Part shown: in pieces, positions 8,638 through 17,402 of the stretch
Numbering within the stretch: position 1 is the first letter of the stretch
Layout: every line of letters begins with the position of its first letter
From: a virus
DNA: 35,179 nt
IMG/VR virus record: IMGVR_UViG_3300044617_001695
Location: 1 to 35,179 of that record
Direction: 5' to 3' (one strand)
The notes under the pieces: generated by a model
Database searches by the model: none
Told to the model about the DNA's origin: nothing
What the model saw: the letters and a program-made list of their open reading frames with translations, nothing else
Program-made: the position numbers and the translations under genes

Positions 8638-11606
8638 TGCTGCTGGACCTGGCCGGAAGCCGCGTGGCCAGCACGCCCGTGAAGCCGCTGGAGGCCGCGC
8701 CGGTCGATGCCAGCGAGCGCCTGAACGCCGCATGGGAAGCGCAGAAGCTGCGCGGCTGGTGGGGCTTGACGCAGATGGCGCCCCACACCGCCTATGAGGA
8801 CGCGCGTGAGGCATTCCGCCGGGCCGGCCTGCCCGTGCCGCAGAACCCTTACGACGCCAGCCCGGACGAGCGCACCGACCCGCTGACCGACCTTTCCCAG
8901 CGCGCCTTCCGCGCCGCCACCGGCAGCCCGACCCGCGCCAGCCTGACCGAGGCCTACCGCGCCGCCGCCGCCAAGGCGCGCGAGCAGTTTCCCGACCTGG
9001 CCGACACCTTCCCTGATCCGTTCGAGCTCGAGGCCCAGGCGCAGCGCCGCGCCCGCGCCGCCCAGCAACGGCTGGACGAAGCCGAGGCCGGCGGCACCGG
9101 CGTCGGCACCTGGCTTGCTGGCGCCGCCGGCGGCATGGCGGCCGCCATTCTGACCGACCCCTTGCAGCTGGTCACCCTGCCGATCGGCGCGCCCAGCAAC
9201 CTGGCGGGATCGACCGCGCTGCGCGTGCTGAAGGCCGCCGCCATTGAAGGCGGCGTGGCGGCCGCAGCGCAGGCCGCCAGCACCACCCTGAACCGCCAGG
9301 CGCAGCTGGCCGCCGGCATCACGCCCGACCCGCTGGCCGATATCGCCCTGGCCGGCGCCGGCGGCGCCGTGCTGGGCGGCGGCATGCGCGCGGCCGTGGA
9401 GGGCTGGCGGGCCATGCGCGCGCGTGGCGCCGTGAACCCCGAGGCCGACCAGGCCGCCAGCGTGGCCCAGGCCTGGGAAATGGCCCAGGCCGGTGATCCC
9501 GGTGGCGGTGCGCCTAATGCCCACGCCACGGCCATGGACCAGGCGTTGGGCGATGCCGCTGCAGGACGGCCCACGGCGGCCAGCGGACTGCCGCCGGTAG
9601 CGGCGCCTGATGCGGCGCAGCGCCTAGCCGGGCTGAACCCAACCGATTTGCGCGTGCATGTCGGGACTGTCATTGACGGCATCATCACCGCACAAGCAGG
9701 CGTTCGGCAGGATGGCGCATGGCGCAGTGATCTGGGCGCCATCACTGTCGAATGGGGGCAGGCCGGCAATCCCTTGCGCCAGCATCGTGGCGGCTTCGGC
9801 ATTTCCCACATCATCGCGCGCCGCAACGCCGAAGGTAATGACGGCGAGGAATGGGTTCGCACCGTGCTGCCGGACGTGCTGCTGCAAGGCCGCGTGGCCG
9901 CCGTCTATGGGCCGCCTGACGGTCTGCGTGTCGATCTGGTGTGGCAGAACCACCAAGCGTCGCTGTCGCTTTATCGCAATGGCCAGCGTGAAACCTGGGT
10001 GGTCACGGGTTTTCCGCAAAACGGCGGCCCCGGTGGAACGGGAGGGGTAAACCCTGCGCCGCCCTACGCGCCGGCGCCCTCTGGTATACAGGCGCCGGCG
10101 GGAGCGAGGCCGCCGAGCCCCATCATAGGCGGTCCGGCCGCGCGTTTCCAGACCTTCACCGCGGCGGGCCGCGGCATCTTGGTGGAACCGCGCGTGGTTG
10201 AGCTTGACACGCTGGTGCCCAGCAATCTCGACGACTTCACGCCCAACCCGGCCTACCCACACCGCGAAGGCGTACAGCCGCGCGACCGGTCGCGCGAAAG
10301 CGACCAGCAATGGGTGCGCGAAACCGCCTCCAGCATCAACCCCGAGCTGCTGGGCCGCAGCGCCACGGCCGATGCCGGCGCGCCGATCGTTGGCCCCGAC
10401 AACGTGGTGGAAAGCGGCAACGGCCGCATCATGGCGCTGCGCCGGGCCGCGCGCGAACACCCAGAAGTCTGGGCCAACTATCAGGCATGGCTGGCCGACC
10501 AGGGCTTCGACCTGGCGGCATACCGCCAGCCCGTGCTGGTCATGGATCGCATCAGCGCGCTGACAGCCACCGAACGCGCCTTGTTCGTGACCGAGGCCAA
10601 CGCCCCCACCGCCGCGCGCATGAGCGCGGCCGAAACCGCACGCGCCGATGCAGGCCGGCTGGACGACATTTTGGACCTGCACCAAGGCGGCGACGTGGGG
10701 CAGGCCCGCAACGTGGACTTCGCCCGCGCCTTCCTGGCCAGCCTGCCGCGCAGCGAAGCCAACGCGCTGCGCACGGCCGATGGGCAGCTGAGCGTGGACG
10801 GCCTGCGCCGACTGCGCGCCGCGCTGCTGGCCCGCGCCTATGGCGACCAGGCCGGCCCGCTGCTGGAACGCATGCTGGAAAACGCCGACACCGACATCAA
10901 GGCCATCGCCGGCGCGCTGGAGGATGTTTCGGCCGAATGGGCGCGCATGCGCGTGCTGGCCGCACGCGGCCTGCTGCCCGGCGACCCGGACCGCACCGCC
11001 GACCTGCTTTCCGCCGTGCGCGCCGTGGAGCACGCCCGCGGCACCGGCCCGCGCGTGGACGACTGGCTGGCCAGCGGCGACTTCTTCGACCCCACGCGCG
11101 GCCTGAGTGACCGCGCCATGGCGTTCCTCGCCGGCTTCTTCCGCGACGACGCGGCGCCCTTCAGCCGCGCCGCCGGGCGCGACACCGTGACCGCCCGCCT
11201 ACGAAGCTATGCCGACGCGGCCATTGCCACACGCCAAGTTGATATGTTCACCCCGGCGCCAGGCCGCGCAGAAGGCCCGCAGGATGCGCCAAACGCACCC
11301 GCTGGCACCATGCGCCCGGAAACCGACGCGGACGCACCAGCGCCGCGCCCGGGCGCGCCAGACCCCATTCCGGCCAACGTGCAGGCCGCCCGCGCCGCCC
11401 TCGCTGACGCTGCGGTTCCGCCGCCCAAGGATGCCGACGCCGCGCTGTTCCTGGACGCGCAGCGCGCCGCCGCCGCCGGCGACTTCACCGTGCCCACCGA
11501 AAGCGGCGCCAGCATGGGCGCGCGGCAGTTGCTGGACGAGGCCGAGGACGCCGCCGCGCAGGCCGCCCAGGCCGGCGCATGCCTGGTCGGAGGGGCCGCG
11601 ACATGA
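8634..11606 (+). CDS. Ejected polyvalent protein: membrane-active N-terminus, PBECR-type nuclease, DdrB-like ParB domain
   Basis: 990 residues; ATG at 8634 with GGGAGG upstream. Residues 1-150 are helical and 153-252 form a Gly/Ala-rich, membrane-interacting region as in ejection proteins. Residues about 330-470 resemble the phage Barnase-EndoU-ColicinE5/D-RelE nucleases (GGFGISHIIARR at 386-397 with His392; WVVTGF at 455-460). A Pro/Gly linker follows. Residues about 505-780 match the DdrB-like ParB superfamily (DNVVESGNGR at 589-598, then an EANAPTAARMSAAE segment). The C-terminus is Ala/Pro-rich. Polyvalent proteins are injected with phage DNA to counter host functions; that role here is inference. 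Bases from about 9480 to 10300 have visibly different codon use. Confidence 0.75.
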   Translation: MMLLDLAGSRVASTPVKPLEAAPVDASERLNAAWEAQKLRGWWGLTQMAPHTAYEDAREAFRRAGLPVPQNPYDASPDERTDPLTDLSQRAFRAATGSPTRASLTEAYRAAAAKAREQFPDLADTFPDPFELEAQAQRRARAAQQRLDEAEAGGTGVGTWLAGAAGGMAAAILTDPLQLVTLPIGAPSNLAGSTALRVLKAAAIEGGVAAAAQAASTTLNRQAQLAAGITPDPLADIALAGAGGAVLGGGMRAAVEGWRAMRARGAVNPEADQAASVAQAWEMAQAGDPGGGAPNAHATAMDQALGDAAAGRPTAASGLPPVAAPDAAQRLAGLNPTDLRVHVGTVIDGIITAQAGVRQDGAWRSDLGAITVEWGQAGNPLRQHRGGFGISHIIARRNAEGNDGEEWVRTVLPDVLLQGRVAAVYGPPDGLRVDLVWQNHQASLSLYRNGQRETWVVTGFPQNGGPGGTGGVNPAPPYAPAPSGIQAPAGARPPSPIIGGPAARFQTFTAAGRGILVEPRVVELDTLVPSNLDDFTPNPAYPHREGVQPRDRSRESDQQWVRETASSINPELLGRSATADAGAPIVGPDNVVESGNGRIMALRRAAREHPEVWANYQAWLADQGFDLAAYRQPVLVMDRISALTATERALFVTEANAPTAARMSAAETARADAGRLDDILDLHQGGDVGQARNVDFARAFLASLPRSEANALRTADGQLSVDGLRRLRAALLARAYGDQAGPLLERMLENADTDIKAIAGALEDVSAEWARMRVLAARGLLPGDPDRTADLLSAVRAVEHARGTGPRVDDWLASGDFFDPTRGLSDRAMAFLAGFFRDDAAPFSRAAGRDTVTARLRSYADAAIATRQVDMFTPAPGRAEGPQDAPNAPAGTMRPETDADAPAPRPGAPDPIPANVQAARAALADAAVPPPKDADAALFLDAQRAAAAGDFTVPTESGASMGARQLLDEAEDAAAQAAQAGACLVGGAAT

Positions 11607-14044
11607 CCGTTGAACTGCGGCTGAAGAAGTGCCTGACCGACGCCGTTGCCCAGGGCAAGCTGACCCAGGCCGGCGCCGACGAAGCCATGGCCACCGTGCG
11701 CCGGCTGCTGCGCGACAAGCCGGCCATGACCGAAGGCCAGGCCGCCGCCGCCGCGGCCGAGGAAATGGCCGCCGCCGCCGCCCGCAAAAAGCAGCTGGCG
11801 GCGCTGGCCGTGGTGCGCACGCGCGAGCTGCTGAACCGCATCGAGGCGCGGCCCAAGGACGTGTACGGCGTGGTGTCCGGCATGCTGGTGCGCGACCGTG
11901 GCACCGACCGCGGCGGCGTGGCCGGCGGCGCCAGCGTGGAAGGCCGCACCCGCGCGGTGCAGCAGCTGCTGCACGGCATGGTCGCCGACATGCTGGGCAG
12001 CTACCGCAGCATGAACCTGGGCCTGACCCGCAACGCCGTGGGCTTGCGCAACCTGATCCGCGAGACCTTCAACGAAACCACCGGCGACGCCGCCGCCGCC
12101 ACGGCCGCCAAGGGCTTCGGCCAGGCCGCCGAATACGGCCGCACCCGCTTCAACCAGGCCGGCGGCAACATCGGCAAGATCGCCAACTGGGGCCGCCCCC
12201 AGGTGTGGAACGCCGCGACCGTCAAGGCCGCCGGCCGCGCGCAGTTCGAGGCCGACATGCACGACGCCATCGGCAAGGGATGGCTGCGCCTGACCGACTG
12301 GGAAACCGGCAACCCGATGGCGCCGGAACAGGCCCAGCAGATCATCAGCGAGGCCTACACCCGAATTTCCAGCAACGGGCTTTCCGACCTGGTGCCGGGC
12401 CAGGCCGGCGGCGGTGCGCTGGCCAACCGCCGCGCCGACCCGCGCGTTTTCGAGTGGACCAGCAGCGATGCCTGGTTCTGGGCCAACGGCAAGTACGGCG
12501 CCGGCAACGAAGGCCACGCGCTGTTTGGCCTGCTGACCGAACACCTGGACGGCATGGCCCGCGACATTGCGCTGCTGGAGGTGCTGGGACCCAACCCGGC
12601 GCACACCGCCCGCGTGCTGATCGACACGGCGCGCAAGGCCGGCATCACCGACAGCCAGGCCAACCGGCTGGAAGCACAATGGGAAGTCGTTTCCGGCCTG
12701 GCCAACACCCCGGTGAACGAAGCCGTGGCCTACTACATGCGCGAGGCCCGCGCCTTCCTGACAAGCACCAAGCTGGGCAGCGCGTTCCTGTCCGTGCCGA
12801 CCGACTTTGCCACGCTGCGCCAGACCGCCGCCTGGAACGGCGTGCCCGCCGGCGACGTGATGCGCCGCTACCTCAGCCTGCTGAACCCCGCCAACGAGGC
12901 CGACCGGCTGACCGCCGTGCGCGCCGGCATCACGGCCGAGGCCTGGGCCCGCGCCGCCGCCACCGCGCAGCGCCAGCAGGCCGAGGTGGTGGGCAACGGC
13001 CTGGCCAGCCGCACCGCCGATACCGTGCTGCGCGCCAGCGGCCTGACCGCGCACACCCAGGCCGCCCGCATGGCCTTCCAGGTGGAATTCCTGGCCACGC
13101 TGGGCGACCAGGTGGGCAAGCGGCTGGAGCAACTGGAGCCGCGCCAGCAAGCCGCGCTGGCCCGCCACGGCGTGGGCGCGGCGGAATGGGATTTGATCCG
13201 CGCCGTGCCGCTGTTCGACCAGCGCGGCATGCGCATGATCCACCCCGAGGCGATCGCGCGCAGCGGCCGGGAAGGCAGCGAGGCGGCCGGCCGCTTGATG
13301 CAGCTGGTGACCACCGAAACCGACTTCGCCATACCGCAGCCGGGCGCCTATGAACGTTCGCTGCTGCTGGGCCGCACCAAGGCGGGCACCTGGTCGGGCG
13401 AGTTCATTCGCAGCGCGACGCAGCTGAAAAGCTTTCCCATCACCATGATGACCACGCACTTGATGCGCGGGCTGGAAAGCTACCGCGGCGGCGACAGCGG
13501 CAAGTATCTGGCCGGCCTGGCCGTCAGCCTGACCGTGATGGGCGCCTTCGCCATGCAGCTGAAGGACGTGGCGCGCGGCCGCGACCCGCGCGACATGAGC
13601 GACCCAAAATTTTGGGGCGCCGCGTTCATGCAGGGCGGCGGCGCCGGCATTCTGGGCGATTTTTTGTATGCCGGCCTGAACCGCGCCGATCGCAGCTTCA
13701 TTGCCACCGTGGGCTTTGGTCCCCTGGGCGGCCTGGCCGATGACCTGGCGCGCCTGACCACCGGCAACCTCAGCCAAGCCACCGCCGGCAAGGACACCAA
13801 TTTCGGCGCCGAGCTGGCGCGCTTCGTGCGCATGAACGCGCCCGGCACCTCGCTGTGGTACGGCCGCCTGGCGCTGGACCGGCTGCTATGGGACCGGCTG
13901 CAGGAAATGGCCGATCCGAATTACGCGCGCGCCTGGCGCCAGATGGAGCAGCGCGCGCAGAAAGAAACCAACCAGCAATTCTGGTGGCGCCCGGGGGCTT
14001 CCGCACCCGACCGTGCACCAGCCTTTGGCGGGAGCGCCCCATGA
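11603..14044 (+). CDS. Large internal virion/DNA-ejection protein
   Basis: 813 residues from ATG 11603 (GGAGG at 11590-11594, ATGA overlap with the previous gene); the longer reading from 11579 lacks support. It is largely alpha-helical, with an Ala-rich coiled region near residues 45-75 and a hydrophobic stretch (YLAGLAVSLTVMGAFAMQL) about 635-653 that could be a membrane helix. Order after the other ejection proteins and before the fibre suggests the inner-membrane part of the ejection channel, analogous to the C-terminal part of T7 gp16. No enzymatic motif is seen. Confidence 0.65.
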   Translation: MTVELRLKKCLTDAVAQGKLTQAGADEAMATVRRLLRDKPAMTEGQAAAAAAEEMAAAAARKKQLAALAVVRTRELLNRIEARPKDVYGVVSGMLVRDRGTDRGGVAGGASVEGRTRAVQQLLHGMVADMLGSYRSMNLGLTRNAVGLRNLIRETFNETTGDAAAATAAKGFGQAAEYGRTRFNQAGGNIGKIANWGRPQVWNAATVKAAGRAQFEADMHDAIGKGWLRLTDWETGNPMAPEQAQQIISEAYTRISSNGLSDLVPGQAGGGALANRRADPRVFEWTSSDAWFWANGKYGAGNEGHALFGLLTEHLDGMARDIALLEVLGPNPAHTARVLIDTARKAGITDSQANRLEAQWEVVSGLANTPVNEAVAYYMREARAFLTSTKLGSAFLSVPTDFATLRQTAAWNGVPAGDVMRRYLSLLNPANEADRLTAVRAGITAEAWARAAATAQRQQAEVVGNGLASRTADTVLRASGLTAHTQAARMAFQVEFLATLGDQVGKRLEQLEPRQQAALARHGVGAAEWDLIRAVPLFDQRGMRMIHPEAIARSGREGSEAAGRLMQLVTTETDFAIPQPGAYERSLLLGRTKAGTWSGEFIRSATQLKSFPITMMTTHLMRGLESYRGGDSGKYLAGLAVSLTVMGAFAMQLKDVARGRDPRDMSDPKFWGAAFMQGGGAGILGDFLYAGLNRADRSFIATVGFGPLGGLADDLARLTTGNLSQATAGKDTNFGAELARFVRMNAPGTSLWYGRLALDRLLWDRLQEMADPNYARAWRQMEQRAQKETNQQFWWRPGASAPDRAPAFGGSAP

Positions 14045-16389
14045 GCCTGCAAATCCTGGCCAATGACCGGGCCGAATACTTCACCGCCGTCGGCGGCGAA
14101 ACCGTGTTCCCCTACAACTTCCCGCTGCTGGCCAGCGACGACCTGGCCGTGTGGCGCCGGCGCGGCACGCTCATCACGCGGCTGGCCTTGGGCACCGACT
14201 ACACGGTGGCCGACGTGGGCAACCAGGCCGGCGGCACCGTAACCCTGACCGCGCCCGCGATCGCCGGCGACGTGATCACCCTGGCCGGCGACCTGTTGCC
14301 CCGCCGCATCACGGCCTTCACCACGTCGGGCGACTTCCGGGCCGACGCGCTGAACGCCGAGCTGAACCGGCTGACCATCAACCTGCAGGAGCTGACCCGC
14401 CGCCAGGACCGCACCGTGCGCCTGGCCGACGGCGACCCCACCGCCGAAGTCGTGCTGCCCGACGCCACCACCCGCGCCGGCAAAGCGTTTTTCTTCGACC
14501 TGGCCGGCAACCCCTCGGTCGGCGACCTGCCCACCGGCGAGCTGCCCGCCACCCTGTTGCAGGACGGCGCCGGCGCCACCGCGCGCGCCTTTGACCTGCT
14601 GGTGCGGCGCGCCTGGCTCGACCCCTACCAGTTCGGGCTTGACCCTGCGGGCACCGGCGCCGCCAACCTGACCGCGCTGAATGCCGCAATCGCGCAGGCC
14701 AATGCCTCGCAGCGCCGCATCGAGTTCCGCCACGCTTGCGGCCAGACCGTGGACATTGCCGGGCAGCCCAGCCGCATCCTTTCCAGCTTCGACGGCTACG
14801 GCACCACGCTGCGCGAAACCAGCGGCCTCAACGCAGCCTTCCTGCGCTTCGGCCCCACCGCCGGCGTGCGCATCCAGCGCGCCATCTGGCGCGACGTGCG
14901 GGCACGCCGCCAGACGCAAAGCGCCTGGACCGGCCTGGCCAACTGCGTCGGCATCGAGATGAGCAACGCCGACAATTGCGATATCGAAGTGGCGCAGGCC
15001 GAGGGCTTCACCATCGGGCTTGACAGCGTGGGCGACGGCCTGGGCTTTGAGGACAACAAGCGCACCCGGCTGGGCCTGTTGCAGTTCAACCAGATCGGGC
15101 TGCGCATCCGGTCGCTCAACGTGGGCGGCTGGAACATTGCAAACCACTGGTACGGCGGCCAGTTCAGCAACAGCGCCACTCTCAACCCCAGCCTGCCGCG
15201 CTACGGCGTGGCCTTCTTCGCGGACCCGGTCGCAACCGGCGTCAACTCGCACCTGTTCGATGCGCCCAACTTCGAGCTGGGCAAGCCCGCCGGCGCCGAG
15301 GCCTACGCATTCTGGTTTCCGCCCGGCGGCAACGCCGTGCTGCGCGTGCAGGCCCGCGACATGCGCGGCGAGGGCAACAGCCCGAGCCCCATCCTGATGG
15401 ACAGCAATTGCCAGGATATTGACCTGGAGCTGGTTTCCTGGAACCCGGGCGGCCCCGACCTGGTGGCCACGCGCGGCGCCGGCAACACATTCGGCGTGCC
15501 CATTCTGCGCAGCAAGACCTACGCCGTGGCGCTGGACACCACGCGCGAGGTGGCCACCGTGCCCAACGTGCGCGCCGTGGCTTACCGCGAGGACGGCGCC
15601 GGCAACATCGGCTTTGACGGCCTGGTGCCGATCGCCACCACCAGCGCCGCCTCCACGCTGCTGGCCGACAGCCCCGGCGGGCTTTCGGGCTTCACCCTGA
15701 ACGCCCGCAGCGTGACCATCGGCGCCAACCGTGGCCTGGGTTTCATTGTCGATACCAACGACGCCAAGCTGTTCCTGCTGTTGTGGGAACTGCTGGACGG
15801 CGCCGACAGCGGCGGCCGCCTGTTCGTGCGCTGCTTCGACGCCAGCCTGAACGTGCTGGACGATGCAGGCGGCGATCTCGTGTTTGGCGACCGCGGCGTG
15901 CTGACCTATGCGGGCGCGTCGCGCTGGTGGGCGCAGGGCAGCGACGCCAGCGACAGCAGCCTGAGCCGCCGCCAGGTGGTGCGCCTGGCCGACGCGGTGA
16001 AGTTCGCGCAGATCGGCGTTTTCCGTGGCAGTGCCGATGTGGAGATCATGAGCATCGGCTTGGAAACGCCAGACGGCCGCCGCGTGCCCGTGCTGCACGG
16101 CCTGCCAACCTTGAATTTCGCGGGCTCGCGCGAGAGCTTCGCCAGCGTCACCTATGACCCGCCCAACCTGGCCGACGGAGCTGGCGTGACCACGACCGTG
16201 ACTGTGCCGCGGGCGCGCCCGGGAGACGAGGCCTTCGCCAGCTTCGACGCCAGCGTGGGCGGCATTCTGGTGGGCCCGTACGTGCAGGGCACCGACACCG
16301 TGGCCGTGCGCTGGCAAAACGAAACCGGCGGCGCGCTGGATATTGCCAGCAGCACCTTGCGCGCCGGGGTGCGAAAGGCGCGGCTGTGA
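14041..16389 (+). CDS. Tail fibre/receptor-binding protein
   Basis: 782 residues; ATG 14041 is preceded by GGGAG and overlaps the previous stop (ATGA). Residues 1-145 match the T7 gp17-type fibre N-terminus that docks on the nozzle (FPYNFPLLASDDLAVWR, LGTDYTV, GGTVTLTAPAIAGDVITL, then LNRLTINLQEL). The middle resembles a parallel beta-helix with a pectate-lyase-like cadence, as in depolymerising or sugar-binding tailspikes, and ends in a beta-rich domain. The C-terminal two thirds should set host range. No catalytic residues can be assigned by eye. Confidence 0.85.
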   Translation: MSLQILANDRAEYFTAVGGETVFPYNFPLLASDDLAVWRRRGTLITRLALGTDYTVADVGNQAGGTVTLTAPAIAGDVITLAGDLLPRRITAFTTSGDFRADALNAELNRLTINLQELTRRQDRTVRLADGDPTAEVVLPDATTRAGKAFFFDLAGNPSVGDLPTGELPATLLQDGAGATARAFDLLVRRAWLDPYQFGLDPAGTGAANLTALNAAIAQANASQRRIEFRHACGQTVDIAGQPSRILSSFDGYGTTLRETSGLNAAFLRFGPTAGVRIQRAIWRDVRARRQTQSAWTGLANCVGIEMSNADNCDIEVAQAEGFTIGLDSVGDGLGFEDNKRTRLGLLQFNQIGLRIRSLNVGGWNIANHWYGGQFSNSATLNPSLPRYGVAFFADPVATGVNSHLFDAPNFELGKPAGAEAYAFWFPPGGNAVLRVQARDMRGEGNSPSPILMDSNCQDIDLELVSWNPGGPDLVATRGAGNTFGVPILRSKTYAVALDTTREVATVPNVRAVAYREDGAGNIGFDGLVPIATTSAASTLLADSPGGLSGFTLNARSVTIGANRGLGFIVDTNDAKLFLLLWELLDGADSGGRLFVRCFDASLNVLDDAGGDLVFGDRGVLTYAGASRWWAQGSDASDSSLSRRQVVRLADAVKFAQIGVFRGSADVEIMSIGLETPDGRRVPVLHGLPTLNFAGSRESFASVTYDPPNLADGAGVTTTVTVPRARPGDEAFASFDASVGGILVGPYVQGTDTVAVRWQNETGGALDIASSTLRAGVRKARL

Positions 16390-16601
16390 GCAACGACAAC
16401 GCCATAATCGATGCCGAGAAAAAGGACCTGGCCGTGCACGCGGAGCTATGCGCCCAGCGATACGACCGCGTGGACCGACGCCTAAAGCGCATCGAGCACA
16501 TGCTGTATGTGCTGATCGGCGGCATGCTGGGCACCGCCGCGCTGCTGAAGGTGGAGGTGGCGCCGATCCTGGCCGCCCTGGCCCAGGCCGCCCTGAAGTA
16601 A
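16386..16601 (+). CDS. Small coiled-coil membrane protein, XhlA-like (lysis-associated)
   Basis: 71 residues starting at GTG 16386, which overlaps the fibre stop (GTGA). A charged helix (residues 8-38, ending RLKRIEHM) precedes one membrane helix (about 40-62). This layout is that of XhlA/holin-accessory proteins, which sit next to holins in phage lysis modules. Function is inferred from layout and neighbour. Confidence 0.6.
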   Translation: MSNDNAIIDAEKKDLAVHAELCAQRYDRVDRRLKRIEHMLYVLIGGMLGTAALLKVEVAPILAALAQAALK

Positions 16602-16626
16602 CCCGCGCAGCTGAAAGGAACCCCCG

Positions 16627-16833
16627 ATGCGCAACGTGCTGACCTATCTGGCCGCCCGCCTGAAAGAGCCCAGCAGCTGGGCCGGCATTGCCGGCCTGCT
16701 GACCGCCGGCGGGGTGGCGGTGGCCCCGGAACAATGGGGCGCGATCGTGACCGTGGGCACCGGCCTGGCCGGCCTGGCGGCGGTGGTGCTGCCCGAAAAA
16801 AATGCATCCAAGAAACTGTCCAACACCCCCTGA
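16627..16833 (+). CDS. Putative holin
   Basis: 68 residues; ATG with AAAGGAA upstream. The pattern is LKEPSSWAG, a short helix, a second membrane helix (AIVTVGTGLAGLAAVVLPE), then a lysine-rich tail, as in a widespread family of small phage holins with two membrane helices. It should form lesions in the inner membrane at the end of infection. No endolysin gene lies beside it, which is unusual. Confidence 0.65.
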   Translation: MRNVLTYLAARLKEPSSWAGIAGLLTAGGVAVAPEQWGAIVTVGTGLAGLAAVVLPEKNASKKLSNTP

Positions 16834-16886
16834 CTGCACGGGCGTTTTCTTGGACGGCCCTTTGAAATTCCAGCGTTTCCGGTTCT

Positions 16887-16931
16887 CTCTTAATCAGCGG
16901 GTCCCAGGTTCGAGCCCTGGTGCGCCCACCA
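16887..16931 (+). other. attP: attP core: 3' part of a tRNA-Lys(CTT) gene
   Basis: Bases 16887-16931 reproduce a tRNA from the anticodon loop (CTCTTAA, anticodon CTT at 16889-16891) through the T-arm (CCAGG/TTCGAGC/CCTGG) to the acceptor strand TGCGCCC, discriminator A and CCA. The 5' half is absent: the bases before the loop do not pair with TCAGC. Such a fragment is the usual crossover core of phages that integrate in a tRNA gene and restore its 3' end. Late genes lie on the left and the integrase operon on the right, so this is joined attP, not attL or attR. Confidence 0.85.
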
Positions 16932-16973
16932 AGGATTTCCCTTGGTATTCGGCGGATGTTCTCTATGAGAACA
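16929..16973 (+). repeat. Two inverted repeats beside the attP core
   Basis: CCAAGG (16929-16934) pairs with CCTTGG (16940-16945), starting at the CCA end of the core. TGTTCTC (16957-16963) pairs with GAGAACA (16967-16973). They could be arm-type integrase or excisionase sites, or transcript ends; nothing distinguishes these by eye. Confidence 0.35.
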
Positions 16974-16999
16974 AATTGAAACGTCCGAGTTAGCGTCCA

Positions 17000-17266
17000 T
17001 TAAGTTAATTTGCGATGTTCTCGCCATAGTCCATAGACCGTATCGGCGGCGCGCGCACCGCTCACGTTGAACCATTCGCCGTTGCTGCGCTGGGAGGCCA
17101 GTGCCTCATGCGCCAGCGTCTCAATCCGGGCCGCCAAAGTGCGGCCGCAGCCAAGCCATAGCAGCAGCTTTAGCGGCGTTGGATTGCCGACCTGGAGCAT
17201 GGCCATGCGGGCCAGTGGGTCGCGGGCTACGCCGATCTTCACCGACAGCGGGCCAGCGCCGATCAC
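17000..17266 (-). CDS. MUG113/T5orf172-like GIY-YIG-fold protein
   Basis: 88 residues if started at GTG 17266. The pattern VKIGVARDPLARMAMLQVGNP, a central helix and RSNGEWFNVS matches the MUG113 subgroup of the GIY-YIG fold (the usual motif is KIG..xxxxR..LQ.GNP ... EWF). The frame is open further upstream and encodes a matching GVYVIG strand before the GTG, but without an ATG; a nearby ATG (17295) is out of frame, so the 5' end may be shifted or truncated. Members are small putative nucleases of unknown role in phages. It is the last gene of the leftward operon, next to attP. Confidence 0.6.
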   Translation of the reverse strand: MIGAGPLSVKIGVARDPLARMAMLQVGNPTPLKLLLWLGCGRTLAARIETLAHEALASQRSNGEWFNVSGARAADTVYGLWREHRKLT

Positions 17267-17402
17267 ATAGACCCCCGACCGCTTCGGCCCGCCATCAACT
17301 GCTGCCTGTTCGCGCGGCGCTGCACCGCTCGACGCACAAACCCCGAAGGTGAAACCAGCCAGCCAGCGGCGTCTAAGCCGCCGCGCGAATCCGCATCATC
17401 GC

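Noticed and set aside
11207-13777. 856-residue minus-strand frame opposite the ejection protein
   Set aside because: Antisense shadow; no ribosome site, motif or operon context.
14041-16389. Diversity-generating retroelement acting on the tail fibre
   Set aside because: No reverse transcriptase, template repeat or variable repeat with adenine-biased substitutions is present in the window.
13921-16839. 972-residue minus-strand frame opposite the tail fibre and holin
   Set aside because: Same GC-driven artefact; the composition is low-complexity and the plus-strand fibre has recognisable family features.
16834-16886. Intrinsic terminator after the holin gene (GGGC...GCCCTTT)
   Set aside because: The stem is only 4 bp with a 13-base loop; too weak to call.
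16887-16931. Complete tRNA-Lys gene
   Set aside because: Only the anticodon loop, T-arm and 3' acceptor strand are present. The upstream bases cannot form the anticodon-stem partner, D-arm or 5' acceptor strand, so it is an attachment core.
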